Positions 17,937 to 25,773 of a stretch of DNA of 64,000 nucleotides are shown here, piece by piece (the first letter of the stretch is position 1; each line of letters starts with the position of its first letter). The stretch covers positions 461,505 to 525,504 of the forward strand of contig NZ_JACEFJ010000003.1 of NCBI RefSeq assembly GCF_015354735.1. Reading direction: 5' to 3'. Source of the DNA: Pararhodonellum marinum. Lineage in GTDB: Bacteria > Bacteroidota > Bacteroidia > Cytophagales > Cyclobacteriaceae. The translations under genes and the position numbers were made by a program. Under the pieces are notes generated by a model. It was not told where the DNA came from. It saw only the letters and a program-made list of their open reading frames with translations, and did no database searches.

Positions 17937-18380
17937 TTAAATGATAGGCGAATTCCGCATGGCTTTCAAAATATGAAGTACGGATTTATCTTTCATCTTT
18001 TGTTCAAAATACCCGTGGTTTGATAGGTCCATCCTGTAAAGGAAAATCAGTAAATGACTAAGCCTTAGCAAAGACCAATCTGACAATTTTTGTGGATGGT
18101 CTAAAATATACAGGTCTGTTGGAGGAAAATAAGCGATCTTTTGTGACAACCTTTTGACTTCTTGCTTCAAGCTAAATGACATGTCATAGAAATCATAATA
18201 GTGATATGCCGCCTCTTTGGTCAGTTCTTTCCCAATTACCCGTTCCACTTTGTTAAATTCACTCTCCATCAGCGGGATAAATCCCATGACTTCTTTTAAG
18301 TTTTCTTTAGATACGTTTTGCCTGTAATTTAGAACTTCTTCCAAGGCAATTCCATGATTCTCTTTAGATATCATATTCAA
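17937..18380 (-). CDS. Uncharacterised protein
   Basis: A 147-residue protein with no signal peptide, predicted mostly helical, with an aromatic YHYYDFYDMSF stretch in the middle and a basic C-terminal third. I do not recognise the family. A second ATG two codons in is an equally good start. It forms a single-gene transcription unit closed by the hairpin at 17877-17909. Confidence 0.65.
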   Translation of the reverse strand: MNMISKENHGIALEEVLNYRQNVSKENLKEVMGFIPLMESEFNKVERVIGKELTKEAAYHYYDFYDMSFSLKQEVKRLSQKIAYFPPTDLYILDHPQKLSDWSLLRLSHLLIFLYRMDLSNHGYFEQKMKDKSVLHILKAMRNSPII

Positions 18381-18901
18381 AACATTTAGGGCTTTACTTA
18401 TTTCATCTATTCTTATCTGAAAAAAGAAAATTTAAAGCTTTCAGTTTTCAAGTCAAATTCTCATGGAATGCAATCAATACTCATGAAAATTACAAAAATA
18501 AAAGCGTGTAGACAACGTAATTTTCATTTTGACCCCAACAATTTTTCCACATACCCTGTTGATAAGTCTCTCGGTCTTAACGATTTTTGATTTGAAAAAG
18601 TTTTTTTTGACCTCATAATTCATAAAAGAGACCATGAAATACAGTAAATTTTTCAATGTTAAGAAATTGTGATCCTTGTCTTCATTATTTCAATAGTGAT
18701 AGTTCCTTCAAATATTGAAATGACTACTTCAACTACCAGCCTCATATGGAAGGCAAAAATTAATTCAAATAAATAGTTTTTTAATGAAATGGAGCCAATC
18801 GCCTCTGGTCCTATTTTCAAAAAGTCAAATAGTTCATCGAATTCACCATCAAAACCATTAATTTTAAAATCAATCTAGTTCATCATTGACAAAAAAACCA
18901 C
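18381..18901. other. Intergenic leader of the L-fucose operon
   Basis: This is a 521-base AT-rich stretch between divergent genes. No gene is supported; the one 60-codon minus-strand frame (18474-18656) has no family character. It should hold the promoter of the fucose operon. A 9-base direct repeat TAGTTCATC occurs at 18830-18838 and 18876-18884, close to the operon start, and could be half sites of a regulator, but this is weak. No regulator gene lies next to the operon. Confidence 0.4.
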
Positions 18902-19654
18902 ATGAAGCAAAGCGTTTTGATAACCGGAGGTGCGAGCGGAATTGGTCTTGCTTTAACCAAGGCGTTTGCAAGCAAACAATACAAAGTTTATTTCCTTGAT
19001 TTCAACAAGGAATCAGGCATGGAATTGCAGGCAGCACTTGTTGATCTTAATCAAGAGGTTCAATTTATTCATGGCAATGTAGCCGACCGTGAACAAATGC
19101 AAGACATTATTAACAAAATAGGCCCTTTGGATATTTTGATCAACAATGCCGGTATTTCACATGTGGGAAACTTAGGCACCACGCAGGAAGAAGATTTTGA
19201 TAGACTTTTCCAAGTCAATGTAAAAGGAGTCTTTAACTGCAGTCAGGCGGCAATCTCTAAAATGAAGGAACAAGGCAAAGGGCTAATCCTAAATATGTGT
19301 TCAGTAGCCGCCAGCATGGGTTTGCCAGACCGATTTGCTTATTCGATGACCAAAGGGGCTGTATTGTCCATGACCCTATCCATTGCAAGGGATTATGTGG
19401 AATATGGTATTCGATGCAACTGTATTTCTCCTGGGAGGGTTCATACGCCTTTTGTGGATGGCTTTCTTTCCAAAAATTATCCCGGTAAGGAAAAAGAAAT
19501 GTTTGACAAACTTGCGGCCAGTCAGCCCATCGGGCGCATGGGGAAACCAGAAGAAATTGCGGCCCTGGCCCTCTACCTTTCATCTCCTGAAGCCTCGTTT
19601 ATTACAGGTACCAATTTCCCGATCGATGGAGGTTTCTTAGGACTCAAAATGTAA
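18902..19654 (+). CDS. SDR oxidoreductase, probable 2-keto-3-deoxy-L-fuconate dehydrogenase
   Basis: The 250-residue short-chain dehydrogenase has the cofactor motif TGGASGIGLA at 8-17, the NNAG motif near 80, and the catalytic Tyr/Lys in YSMTKGA. The SVAASMGLPDRFAYS block and the C-terminal GGFLGLKM resemble the DHRS6-like group that includes bacterial 2-keto-3-deoxy-L-fuconate dehydrogenases, which oxidise that acid to the 2,4-diketo form. It is the first of six co-directional genes that together spell the non-phosphorylative L-fucose route. The assignment of step between this SDR and the one at 21418 is inference from sequence resemblance. Confidence 0.8.
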   Translation: MKQSVLITGGASGIGLALTKAFASKQYKVYFLDFNKESGMELQAALVDLNQEVQFIHGNVADREQMQDIINKIGPLDILINNAGISHVGNLGTTQEEDFDRLFQVNVKGVFNCSQAAISKMKEQGKGLILNMCSVAASMGLPDRFAYSMTKGAVLSMTLSIARDYVEYGIRCNCISPGRVHTPFVDGFLSKNYPGKEKEMFDKLAASQPIGRMGKPEEIAALALYLSSPEASFITGTNFPIDGGFLGLKM

Positions 19655-19699
19655 CCATATTATAAATTATCAATTGAAGCAAATTTAAAACTTAACTGA

Positions 19700-20557
19700 A
19701 TGAAACTGATACGATTTGGACCAAGCGGTCATGAAAAGCCGGGCATAGAAACAAAAGAAGGAAAAAGATTGGATTGCAGCACCTTTGGGGAAGACTGGTC
19801 GGAAACATTTCTGGAAAAAGACGGCTTGAGGAGACTCGAAAACTGGTTGAAAGAGCATGAAAATTCTTGCAGGGAAATACCATCTGAAGAAAGGCTTGGG
19901 CCTCCCTTGCAGCGTCCGTCTAAAATCATCTGTGTGGGGTTGAATTATTCCCTTCATGCCAAAGAAAGCGGTATGGCTGTTCCGGAGCAACCGGTTTTGT
20001 TCATGAAGGCTACCTCCTCGATTTGTGGGCCCTTTGATGATATCATCATCCCCAAAAACTCAGTGAAAACAGATTGGGAAGTGGAATTGGCGGTGGTGAT
20101 AGGAAAAAAAGCAAGCTATGTCTCAAATGAAAATGCCATGAATCATGTGGCTGGGTATGTGTTACATAATGATGTTAGCGAGCGGGATTTTCAATTGAAT
20201 CACGGAGGTCAGTGGGTAAAGGGAAAGAGCGCCGATAGTTTTGCACCATTGGGACCCTATTTGGTCACCAAGGATGAAATACCCGATCCCCATCAGCTTC
20301 GACTCTGGCTGAAAGTCAACGGAGAAACCTTGCAAGACTCTTCCACATCGGATCTTGTCTTTAATATTCCCACCTTAGTAAGCTATATCAGCCAGTACAT
20401 GACCCTTTTGCCAGGGGATATCATTTCTACGGGAACCCCCTCTGGCGTAGGCCTTGGCTTGAAGCCACCGAGATACTTGAAGGCGGGAGATGTGGTAGAA
20501 CTCGGTGTGGAAGGACTTGGAATATCTTCTCAAAAGGTCAGAGACTACAGCGAATAA
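19700..20557 (+). CDS. Fumarylacetoacetate hydrolase family, probable 2,4-diketo-3-deoxy-L-fuconate hydrolase
   Basis: The 285-residue protein has the FAH-fold C-terminal domain: ICVGLNYSLHAKESG near residue 75, the metal ligands in DWEVELAVVIG and the following HNDVSERDFQ, and the closing STGTPSGVGLGL motif. In the non-phosphorylative fucose pathway this family cleaves 2,4-diketo-3-deoxy-L-fuconate to pyruvate and L-lactate. It starts 45 bases after the SDR gene and 2 bases before the lactonase gene. Family call is firm; substrate is inferred from the operon. Confidence 0.88.
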   Translation: MKLIRFGPSGHEKPGIETKEGKRLDCSTFGEDWSETFLEKDGLRRLENWLKEHENSCREIPSEERLGPPLQRPSKIICVGLNYSLHAKESGMAVPEQPVLFMKATSSICGPFDDIIIPKNSVKTDWEVELAVVIGKKASYVSNENAMNHVAGYVLHNDVSERDFQLNHGGQWVKGKSADSFAPLGPYLVTKDEIPDPHQLRLWLKVNGETLQDSSTSDLVFNIPTLVSYISQYMTLLPGDIISTGTPSGVGLGLKPPRYLKAGDVVELGVEGLGISSQKVRDYSE

Positions 20558-20559
20558 AC

Positions 20560-21393
20560 ATGAAAATAGACGCCCACCAACATTTTTGGCAATACCAACC
20601 TGACCGACACGCATGGATCGACCAAAGTATGGCTAAAATTCGCAGAGACTTTATGCCGGAAGATTTGGAGCCGCTCTTGAAAAGATATGGAATGGATGGT
20701 ACAGTGGCTGTACAAGCCGATGAATCGCTGACCGAAACCAACTTTCTCCTGGAACTTGCTCTACGGTATCCATTTATCAAAAAAGTGGTGGGATGGGTTG
20801 ACTTCGAAGCATCGGATCTAGAAGAACAATTGGAAACCCTTTCCCAAAATGAAAAACTGGTGGGTTTTCGCCATGTCTTACAGGACAAAGAACCTGAATA
20901 TATGTACGGAAAACAGTTCAGAAAGGGCCTAGTCAATTTGTCTAAACATGGTTTTACCTATGATTTATTGATTTATCCACCACATCTGGAAGCTGCGGTA
21001 GATCTTGTGAAGGATTTTCCTAAGCAGCCATTTGTCATTGATCATTTGGCCAAACCAAACATAAAAACAGGTGAAGTAGAAAACTGGCTAAATGGTATGG
21101 CCAAGATTGCCCGATTTCCAAATGTTTCCTGTAAACTATCGGGTTTGGTAACAGAAGCAGATTGGTACAAATGGCAGGAAGAAGACTTTTACTATTTTTT
21201 AGAGGTTGTTTTTGGACTCTTTGGAACAGAAAGGCTCATGTATGGATCTGATTGGCCGGTTTGTCTATTGGCTGCAGCATATCAGCAGACCCAAACCATT
21301 CTGAAGAATTATGTCAATAAACTGACAGCTACCGAAAAGGCAAGCATTATGGGGCTCAATGCCTGTAATTTTTATAAAATAGACTTAGATTGA
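20560..21393 (+). CDS. Amidohydrolase family 2, probable L-fuconolactonase
   Basis: The 277-residue TIM-barrel hydrolase of the COG3618 type begins with the metal motif IDAHQHFW (residues 3-10). It has FVIDHLAKPNI in the middle and the late YGSDWPVC block with the catalytic Asp. Family members open sugar lactones such as L-fucono-1,5-lactone and L-rhamnonolactone. It begins 2 bases after the FAH-type gene and is followed 24 bases later by the second SDR gene. Product is L-fuconate, if the operon reading is correct. Confidence 0.88.
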   Translation: MKIDAHQHFWQYQPDRHAWIDQSMAKIRRDFMPEDLEPLLKRYGMDGTVAVQADESLTETNFLLELALRYPFIKKVVGWVDFEASDLEEQLETLSQNEKLVGFRHVLQDKEPEYMYGKQFRKGLVNLSKHGFTYDLLIYPPHLEAAVDLVKDFPKQPFVIDHLAKPNIKTGEVENWLNGMAKIARFPNVSCKLSGLVTEADWYKWQEEDFYYFLEVVFGLFGTERLMYGSDWPVCLLAAAYQQTQTILKNYVNKLTATEKASIMGLNACNFYKIDLD

Positions 21394-21417
21394 CATATTC
21401 CTAAAACCTAAAAAATT

Positions 21418-22212
21418 GTGGATTTAAACTTAAAAGATAAAGTATTTCTCATAAGTGGTGGTGCCAAAGGCATAGGCGAAGCCATAACGATGACCATTGC
21501 AGCCGAAGGTGGTATTCCAGTCATCATTGATCCATCTGAGACTGAAGGAGCTAACTTATTGAAAAAATTAGAAGCATCTGGAGGAACTGCTCTTCATATT
21601 TGCAAGAGATTGACTGATTCAAATACCTGTAAATCAGTAATTAATGAATCACTTTCAATTTTTGACCGAATCGATGGGGTGGTGAACAATGCTGGGGTGA
21701 ATGACGGGGTTGGACTAGAAGATGGCTCTCCCGAAGCCTTTTCCCAATCCATACAAAAAAATCTGAATCACTACTATGATTTGACCCACTTTGCTTTGCC
21801 CCATCTTATCAAATCCAAAGGCAGCATTGTAAACATTAGCAGTAAGACTGCCCTGACCGGTCAGGGAAGCACTTCCGGCTATGCTGCAGCGAAAGGAGCC
21901 CAATTGGCCTTGACCCGGGAATGGGCTGTGGAGCTACTGAAATATGGCATCCGGGTAAATGCAGTTATTCCGGCTGAAGTATTTACCCCCTTGTACCAAA
22001 AGTGGATCAATACCTATGATAACCCTGAGTCCAAGTTAAAAGAAATCGAATCCAGAATTCCTTTGGGAAACAGGATGACAACAGCACAGGAAATTGCGGA
22101 CATGGTAGTTTTTTTACTCTCAGCGCGTGCTACTCATATTACAGGTCAGCATTTGTTTGTGGATGGTGGATACACACATCTGGACAGGGCTTTAAACACT
22201 TTAAACCCATGA
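21418..22212 (+). CDS. SDR oxidoreductase, probable L-fucose dehydrogenase
   Basis: The 264-residue short-chain dehydrogenase starts at a GTG codon; this gives the normal N-terminus MDLNLKDKVFLISGGAKG, and there is no ATG nearby in frame. It has the cofactor glycine motif GGAKGIGE, NNAGVNDGVG, the Ser in ISSKTALTG and the catalytic YAAAK. The VIPAEVFTPLYQKW block and the C-terminal FVDGGYTHLDRAL segment resemble enzymes annotated as L-fucose dehydrogenase, which make the lactone. Its stop overlaps the fucP start in the ATGA arrangement. Confidence 0.83.
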   Translation: MDLNLKDKVFLISGGAKGIGEAITMTIAAEGGIPVIIDPSETEGANLLKKLEASGGTALHICKRLTDSNTCKSVINESLSIFDRIDGVVNNAGVNDGVGLEDGSPEAFSQSIQKNLNHYYDLTHFALPHLIKSKGSIVNISSKTALTGQGSTSGYAAAKGAQLALTREWAVELLKYGIRVNAVIPAEVFTPLYQKWINTYDNPESKLKEIESRIPLGNRMTTAQEIADMVVFLLSARATHITGQHLFVDGGYTHLDRALNTLNP

Positions 22213-23534
22213 ACCATAAACCATTGGTTCCCAGATCCTTGTTATTGCCTTTTGTCCTCATTACCGCTTTGTTTGCCCTGTGGGGTTTTGCCAATGATAT
22301 CACCAATCCCATGGTGGCAGCATTCAAAAGGGTGCTGGAATTAAATAACTTTCAGGCCTCCTTGGTACAGATGGCTTTTTACGGTGGTTACTTTACCATG
22401 GCCCTGCCTGCGGCATTTTTTGTTAAGAAATACAGCTACAAATCAGGGGTTATGCTTGGATTGTGCCTCTATGCTTTCGGGGCCCTTCTCTTCTACCCTG
22501 CTGCTGCCTGGGAAAATTTCGCTTTTTTTCTCGCAGCTTTGTATATTCTAACTTTCGGACTGGCATTTTTGGAGACCACTGCCAATCCCTACATCCTGTC
22601 TATGGGGCCACCTGAAACGGCCACACGAAGATTGAACCTCGCCCAGGCATTCAATCCCATGGGGGCTTTAGCCGGCTTGTTTGTTGCAAAAGAATTTATT
22701 CTCAACAGGCTTCAGTCCAATAACCTTGATGATCAAGGCAATCTGATTTTTGAACAATTGGATGAAGGTGCAAAGGCTGTAATTAGAACCGGGGATCTGA
22801 TGGTGATCCGAAATCCTTATGTAGGGCTGGGTTTGGTGGTCATTATCATGCTTGTTTTGATAGCAGTGGTTAAGATGCCTGAAAATCAGAACAAAGGGGC
22901 ATCTCTTGACATCAAAAAATCCTTCGATAGATTGTGGGGAAACAAGCATTTTGTTGAGGGTGTGTTTGCGCAGATGTTTTATGTGGGGGCACAAATCATG
23001 TGTTGGACTTACATTTACCAATATGCCGAGGTATTGGGTATTGACAATGCTACGGCTGTAAATTTCGGCTACACTGCTTTGGTACTTTTTTTGGCAGGAA
23101 GATGGATTTGCACTTACTTTCTGAGGTTTTGGTCACCCGGCTTTTTGTTAATGGTGTTTTCCCTAATGGCTATCCTGATGAGCTTAGGAACCATTTTCAT
23201 TCAAGGTATGGGTGGATTGTACTGCTTGGTAGGCATATCTTTTTTTATGTCATTGATGTTCCCTACCATTTACGGTATTGCTCTTGAAGGGCTCGGGGAT
23301 GACGCCAAATTCGGCGCTGCTTTTCTGGTGATGGCCATTGTAGGAGGTGCCATCATGCCTACTTTGCAAGGCATGATTTTGGATATCGGAGGGACAGCTT
23401 ATGATGATGTCAGGATTCTGGGAGTGCCTGAAGTGAATTTTTCATTTGTTCTTCCCTTGGTCTGTTTCATTTTCGTAGCTCTTTTTAGCTACAGGGTTTT
23501 ATTCATTCACCAAAGAGGCAATTATGAAAACTAA
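22209..23534 (+). CDS. fucP: L-fucose:H+ symporter (MFS)
   Basis: The 441-residue major facilitator has about 12 membrane helices. The first helices carry LFALWGFANDITNPMV and the ETTANPYILSMGP block near residue 118, both typical of the FucP family of L-fucose/proton symporters. It brings the sugar into the cytosol for the dehydrogenase encoded just upstream, with which it overlaps by 4 bases. It also overlaps the mutarotase gene by 11 bases. Related carriers for other sugars exist, but the operon makes fucose or a close stereo-relative most likely. Confidence 0.92.
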   Translation: MNHKPLVPRSLLLPFVLITALFALWGFANDITNPMVAAFKRVLELNNFQASLVQMAFYGGYFTMALPAAFFVKKYSYKSGVMLGLCLYAFGALLFYPAAAWENFAFFLAALYILTFGLAFLETTANPYILSMGPPETATRRLNLAQAFNPMGALAGLFVAKEFILNRLQSNNLDDQGNLIFEQLDEGAKAVIRTGDLMVIRNPYVGLGLVVIIMLVLIAVVKMPENQNKGASLDIKKSFDRLWGNKHFVEGVFAQMFYVGAQIMCWTYIYQYAEVLGIDNATAVNFGYTALVLFLAGRWICTYFLRFWSPGFLLMVFSLMAILMSLGTIFIQGMGGLYCLVGISFFMSLMFPTIYGIALEGLGDDAKFGAAFLVMAIVGGAIMPTLQGMILDIGGTAYDDVRILGVPEVNFSFVLPLVCFIFVALFSYRVLFIHQRGNYEN

Positions 23535-23865
23535 CCGATATTGTTTGACCTTAGATCTGAAAAATGATCCCTTGGCCATATCAGCTTATGAACAATACCA
23601 TGAAAAAGTTTGGCCAGAGATTCTGCAAAGCATCGAAGCCGCTGGAATCACTTCGATGCACATTTATCGTTGGGAAACAAGGTTGTTTATGATTATGGAA
23701 ACTTTGCCGGAATTCAGTTTTGAAAAGAAAGCAAAACTGGATGCCTCAAATGCCAAAGTTCAGGAATGGGAAAAGTTGTTGTGGCAATACCAAAAGTCAC
23801 TACCTGGAAGTAAGCCGGGAGAAAAATGGCAATTGATGAAACATATTTTTGAATATGAAACCTGA
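23524..23865 (+). CDS. L-rhamnose/L-fucose mutarotase family protein
   Basis: The 113-residue protein of the RhaM-type dimeric alpha/beta-barrel family has RYCLTLDLKNDP at the start, YEQYHEKVWPEI near residue 22 and a MHIYRWETRLFMIME block. These enzymes interconvert sugar anomers. Here it likely supplies the beta anomer of L-fucose to the dehydrogenase. The gene overlaps fucP by 11 bases and ends the operon. Confidence 0.88.
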   Translation: MKTNRYCLTLDLKNDPLAISAYEQYHEKVWPEILQSIEAAGITSMHIYRWETRLFMIMETLPEFSFEKKAKLDASNAKVQEWEKLLWQYQKSLPGSKPGEKWQLMKHIFEYET

Positions 23866-23896
23866 TGCTTTTGATTCAAAGCTTCCCAACCTTGTT

Positions 23897-23926
23897 TGAA
23901 AAATAATCCCCATCTTTTGGGATTAT
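23897..23926 (-). terminator. Hairpin between the fucose operon and the ABC transporter gene
   Basis: ATAATCCC and GGGATTAT pair around an 8-base loop. Read on the minus strand the stem is followed by TTTTTC, so it fits a terminator for the ABC transporter gene whose stop codon overlaps it. It may also stop plus-strand readthrough from the fucose operon. Confidence 0.7.
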
Positions 23927-25671
23927 ATCCTTGCCTGATAGGTATAGAGTTGGTAATACCTACCTTTGGTTTGAATCAGCTCCTCATGAGTACCCCTTTC
24001 CACTATCCTACCCTGTTCGATCACCAAAATCTGGTCTGCCAAGCGGATGGTACTCAGCCTGTGGGCAATCACAAAAGTGGTCCTACCCTGCATAAGTTGC
24101 TTTAAACTAGCCTGTATAAATGACTCACTTTCAGTATCTAAATTTGAGGTGGCTTCATCTAGTATCAGTATTCTGGGATTGGCCAATATGGCTCTTGCTA
24201 TGGCAATTCTTTGCCGCTGCCCTCCCGAAAGCTTCACCCCTCTCTCTCCTATCAGGGTGTCGAGACCATCTTCGAAGCGATCGGTAAATTCCTGAACATG
24301 GGCAGCGTAAACTGCCTCCTTCAATTGATCGGCTGTGGCATCAGGTCGTGGGAATAGAATGTTTTCCCTGATGGTGCCTTCAAAAAGAAAGTCATCTTGA
24401 AGCACTACTCCTAACTGACTCCTGTAACTTTTCAGAGAAACCTTGCTCAGGTCCACCCCGTCCATGGTGATGATGCCGGAATCAGGATTGAGAAAAGAAG
24501 CCGCCAAACCTGCTATTGTGGTTTTGCCGGATCCCGAGGTGCCGACCAAAGCGGTAACAGAACCTGCAGGCGCATTGAAGCTGATGCTTTTGACCACCTC
24601 TTTACCTTCCTCATAGGCAAAGGATACATCATCAAACACCACATTTCCCACGATGCTAGGCAATTGAATGTTACGGATACTTCCATCATCTTCCAGTGGC
24701 GTATTCATGATTTCTTCCGTACGGTCAAGACCAGCAAACGCCTCGGTCAATTGACTGCCTATATTGCTCATCTGTACGATAGGTGCAATCATAAAACCTA
24801 AGTATAAGGTGAAAGCCAAAAAATCTCCAAAGGTCAGGTCCCCTTCCATGATCATGTATCCACCTATGCCCATGATCCCAGCCGAGGCCAAACCCAAAAG
24901 CAAAGTAGCAGAACTGGTTACCAAACTGGTAGTTGTGAGGCTGGTTTTTACATTTTGAAACAAACGCTCCACACCAGATTCAAAAACCGCGATTTCCTGT
25001 TCTTCGGCATTGAATCCCTTGATGACCCTCACCCCGCCCAAAGTTTCAGTCAACCTACCGGTTACCTCCGCATTGATTTTTCCTCTCTCCCTGAATATCG
25101 GCCGGATCTTTCCAAACGCCTTCATGGAAATCAGGCCGAAAATAATCACCGGAACCAAAACATAAAGGGTCATCAATGGGCTGATATAAATCAAAAGTCC
25201 CAAGGAAATGATGGAAGTCAAAACCCCTCCTATCATCTGGGCGAAACCGGTACCTACCAAGTTTCTTACCCCTTCCACATCTGTCATGATTCTGGATACC
25301 AACTCTCCAGTTTTGGTATTGTCGAAAAAACGGATCGGTAGTTGGAGAATGTGTTTTTGAACTTTAGCTCTCAGTTGCGAGATGAGGTGCTGGGCTTCCA
25401 CGCTGAGAATTTGCGTTAAGGCATAGGAAGTGGTAGCTTGGATTATAATAGCGGCCACTACCCCACCGATCAGCCATTTCAACATCTGAAGGTCATTGCT
25501 GGGGATGACATTATCAAACAACAGTTTGCTGGCCCCCGGTAATACCAATCCAGCCAATCGGCTGATGATGATCAGGAACAAACCCAAAAACAACTGTTTT
25601 TTTCTTGGCCAGATGATGGTCTTGAAAACGTGGGCAATGGTAACCTTTTCAGCTGATTTGTTTTTGGACAT
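23923..25671 (-). CDS. ABC transporter, fused permease and ATPase (exporter type)
   Basis: This is a 582-residue half-transporter with six membrane helices in the first ~310 residues (ABC transporter type 1 domain) and an ATPase domain after it. Walker A is GTSGSGKTT, the signature LSGGQRQRIAIARA, Walker B ILILDEATSNLD and the switch His in IAHRLSTI. The start at 25671 (MSKNKSAEK) is preferred over one 12 codons upstream, which adds residues of no family character. It should act as a homodimer in lipid, peptide or drug export, as MsbA-like proteins do. It is a single-gene unit between divergent and convergent neighbours. Confidence 0.92.
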   Translation of the reverse strand: MSKNKSAEKVTIAHVFKTIIWPRKKQLFLGLFLIIISRLAGLVLPGASKLLFDNVIPSNDLQMLKWLIGGVVAAIIIQATTSYALTQILSVEAQHLISQLRAKVQKHILQLPIRFFDNTKTGELVSRIMTDVEGVRNLVGTGFAQMIGGVLTSIISLGLLIYISPLMTLYVLVPVIIFGLISMKAFGKIRPIFRERGKINAEVTGRLTETLGGVRVIKGFNAEEQEIAVFESGVERLFQNVKTSLTTTSLVTSSATLLLGLASAGIMGIGGYMIMEGDLTFGDFLAFTLYLGFMIAPIVQMSNIGSQLTEAFAGLDRTEEIMNTPLEDDGSIRNIQLPSIVGNVVFDDVSFAYEEGKEVVKSISFNAPAGSVTALVGTSGSGKTTIAGLAASFLNPDSGIITMDGVDLSKVSLKSYRSQLGVVLQDDFLFEGTIRENILFPRPDATADQLKEAVYAAHVQEFTDRFEDGLDTLIGERGVKLSGGQRQRIAIARAILANPRILILDEATSNLDTESESFIQASLKQLMQGRTTFVIAHRLSTIRLADQILVIEQGRIVERGTHEELIQTKGRYYQLYTYQARI

Positions 25672-25773
25672 AAGTAAGAGTGGGGAAAAATATGCCGAAT
25701 TAACCATGGCTTTCCAAATAAAGTTCAGGTCTAATCACTTTCTGATGATATAAAGGGTGACCTGACTTTTACA

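Noticed and set aside
18474..18656. 60-codon minus-strand frame upstream of the fucose operon
   Set aside because: AT-rich with low-complexity Lys/Phe content, no start signal or family; likely chance.
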